This document shows, in pieces, positions 29,499 through 30,047 of a stretch of 30,047 nucleotides of DNA. The DNA comes from JAXHTY01 sp034189225 (lineage in GTDB: Bacteria > Desulfobacterota > Desulfobacteria > Desulfobacterales > Desulfosudaceae), in the NCBI GenBank assembly GCA_034189225.1, contig JAXHVL010000176.1, forward strand, positions 1 to 30,047. Direction: 5' to 3'. Position 1 is the first letter of the stretch, and each line of letters begins with the position of its first letter. The position numbers and the translations under genes are program-made. The notes below the pieces were generated by a model. It made no database searches, had not been told where the DNA came from, and saw only the letters and a list, made by a program, of their open reading frames with translations.

Positions 29499-30047
29499 AC
29501 CGCTTCCTCCTTTTGTTCCTGGTTTGTGCCCACCTCACTGTTGAAAATTCCTGTAAAACCGTTATCCGCAAAAGCCTTAATTCTGGAACTGGGACCTGCT
29601 TAAAGCATTAAGGGTTTTGTTGATATGTTTCCGGACAACTCAGCATGTGATGGATGGACTGATTCTAAAAGCCTCCTCAAAGTACTTTTGGGTATGTTTT
29701 GATCGGCATGGGCAAGAAATGCAACCGCATTGCAGGTATCACCCGGAACGTGATTGCGGTGATCAGGTAAAGTCAGGGGGTAATAAATCAAAAAATATGC
29801 CAGATATCACGAATGCCTGTGCTTTAAAAATATTAACAACCAAAACAGATAGTTAAAATAGAACACCGGTATTCTGAAAGCCGCTGAAATAATCCGTTAA
29901 ATCCAAGAAGTTCCATAAAATAAGACAAAGGGGGTATCCACTTCGCTAACCCTGATTTTGGCCTTGGGCTACCATCTCTTTATAGGTTACTGATGGCACA
30001 TTCACGGCCTGTTGCAAAAGTCTGTAGAACAAAAGACCGCGAGCTTT
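29499..30047. other. Terminal intergenic region
   Basis: About 550 bp to the window end with only short frames (63-79 codons) lacking ribosome-binding sites or known motifs. The first ~100 bp should hold the promoter of the exported-protein gene. Nothing else is supportable. Confidence 0.5.

Noticed and set aside
30019..30047. GGCCTGTTGCAAAAGTC at the window end as an insertion-sequence terminus
   Set aside because: GCCTGTTGCAAAAG resembles some IS ends, but the partner end and the transposase lie outside the window, so it cannot be supported.

Overview
The window looks like a chromosomal segment of a Gram-negative, probably anaerobic member of the Desulfobacterota (Desulfobacteraceae/Desulfosarcinaceae-like). 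This is inferred from the gene mix (Hsp20-Lon-Hsp20-DnaJ, a fused PabB-PabC, a spore photoproduct lyase homologue, an LpxR-like outer-membrane enzyme) and from abundant palindromic intergenic repeats; no marker gene proves it. Roughly 448-5700 is visibly A+T-rich, while most genes from 7 kb onward are G+C-rich, so the left end reads as acquired DNA.

Left accessory part (1-7260). Two complete minus-strand toxin-antitoxin modules (RHH/PIN and Phd/ParE) lie between two direct copies of a ~64-bp repeat. Next is a large minus-strand gene for a 1167-residue protein with the order receiver-receiver-LRR-Roc GTPase-COR-TIR, followed by a REP-associated tyrosine transposase (RAYT) between perfect 16-bp inverted repeats. 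From 6.6 to 7.26 kb there are only repeats and a short gene stub.

Core part (7261-16668). A response regulator cut off inside its DNA-binding domain, an AI-2E-family permease and a double-thioredoxin protein with a repeat-like tail are on the minus strand. Hsp20 and Lon follow on the plus strand, with a perfect 22-bp palindrome between them. After a repeat-filled gap come pabA and a pabB-pabC fusion, which supply p-aminobenzoate for folate.

Decay zone (16.7-18.8 kb). An XRE regulator with a palindromic operator candidate, hicB, a hicA broken by one stop codon, a PIN-domain tail, an RHS fragment and a further gene fragment lie side by side. A MITE sits in the middle.

Right part (18.9-30 kb). 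An LpxR-like lipid A deacylase, a STAS protein, a metallo-beta-lactamase-fold hydrolase with a TIGR01777-type epimerase, panB, a spore photoproduct lyase homologue, a second Hsp20, a DnaJ-like protein and an 803-residue exported protein of unknown function. No rRNA, tRNA or CRISPR array was seen.

The main points for follow-up are: the tandem-receiver Roco-TIR protein; a 141-bp MITE family present three times, each with a perfect 6-bp target duplication; a shared upstream motif with identical spacing at both hsp20 genes; and a long multi-stem palindromic element at 23.8 kb.
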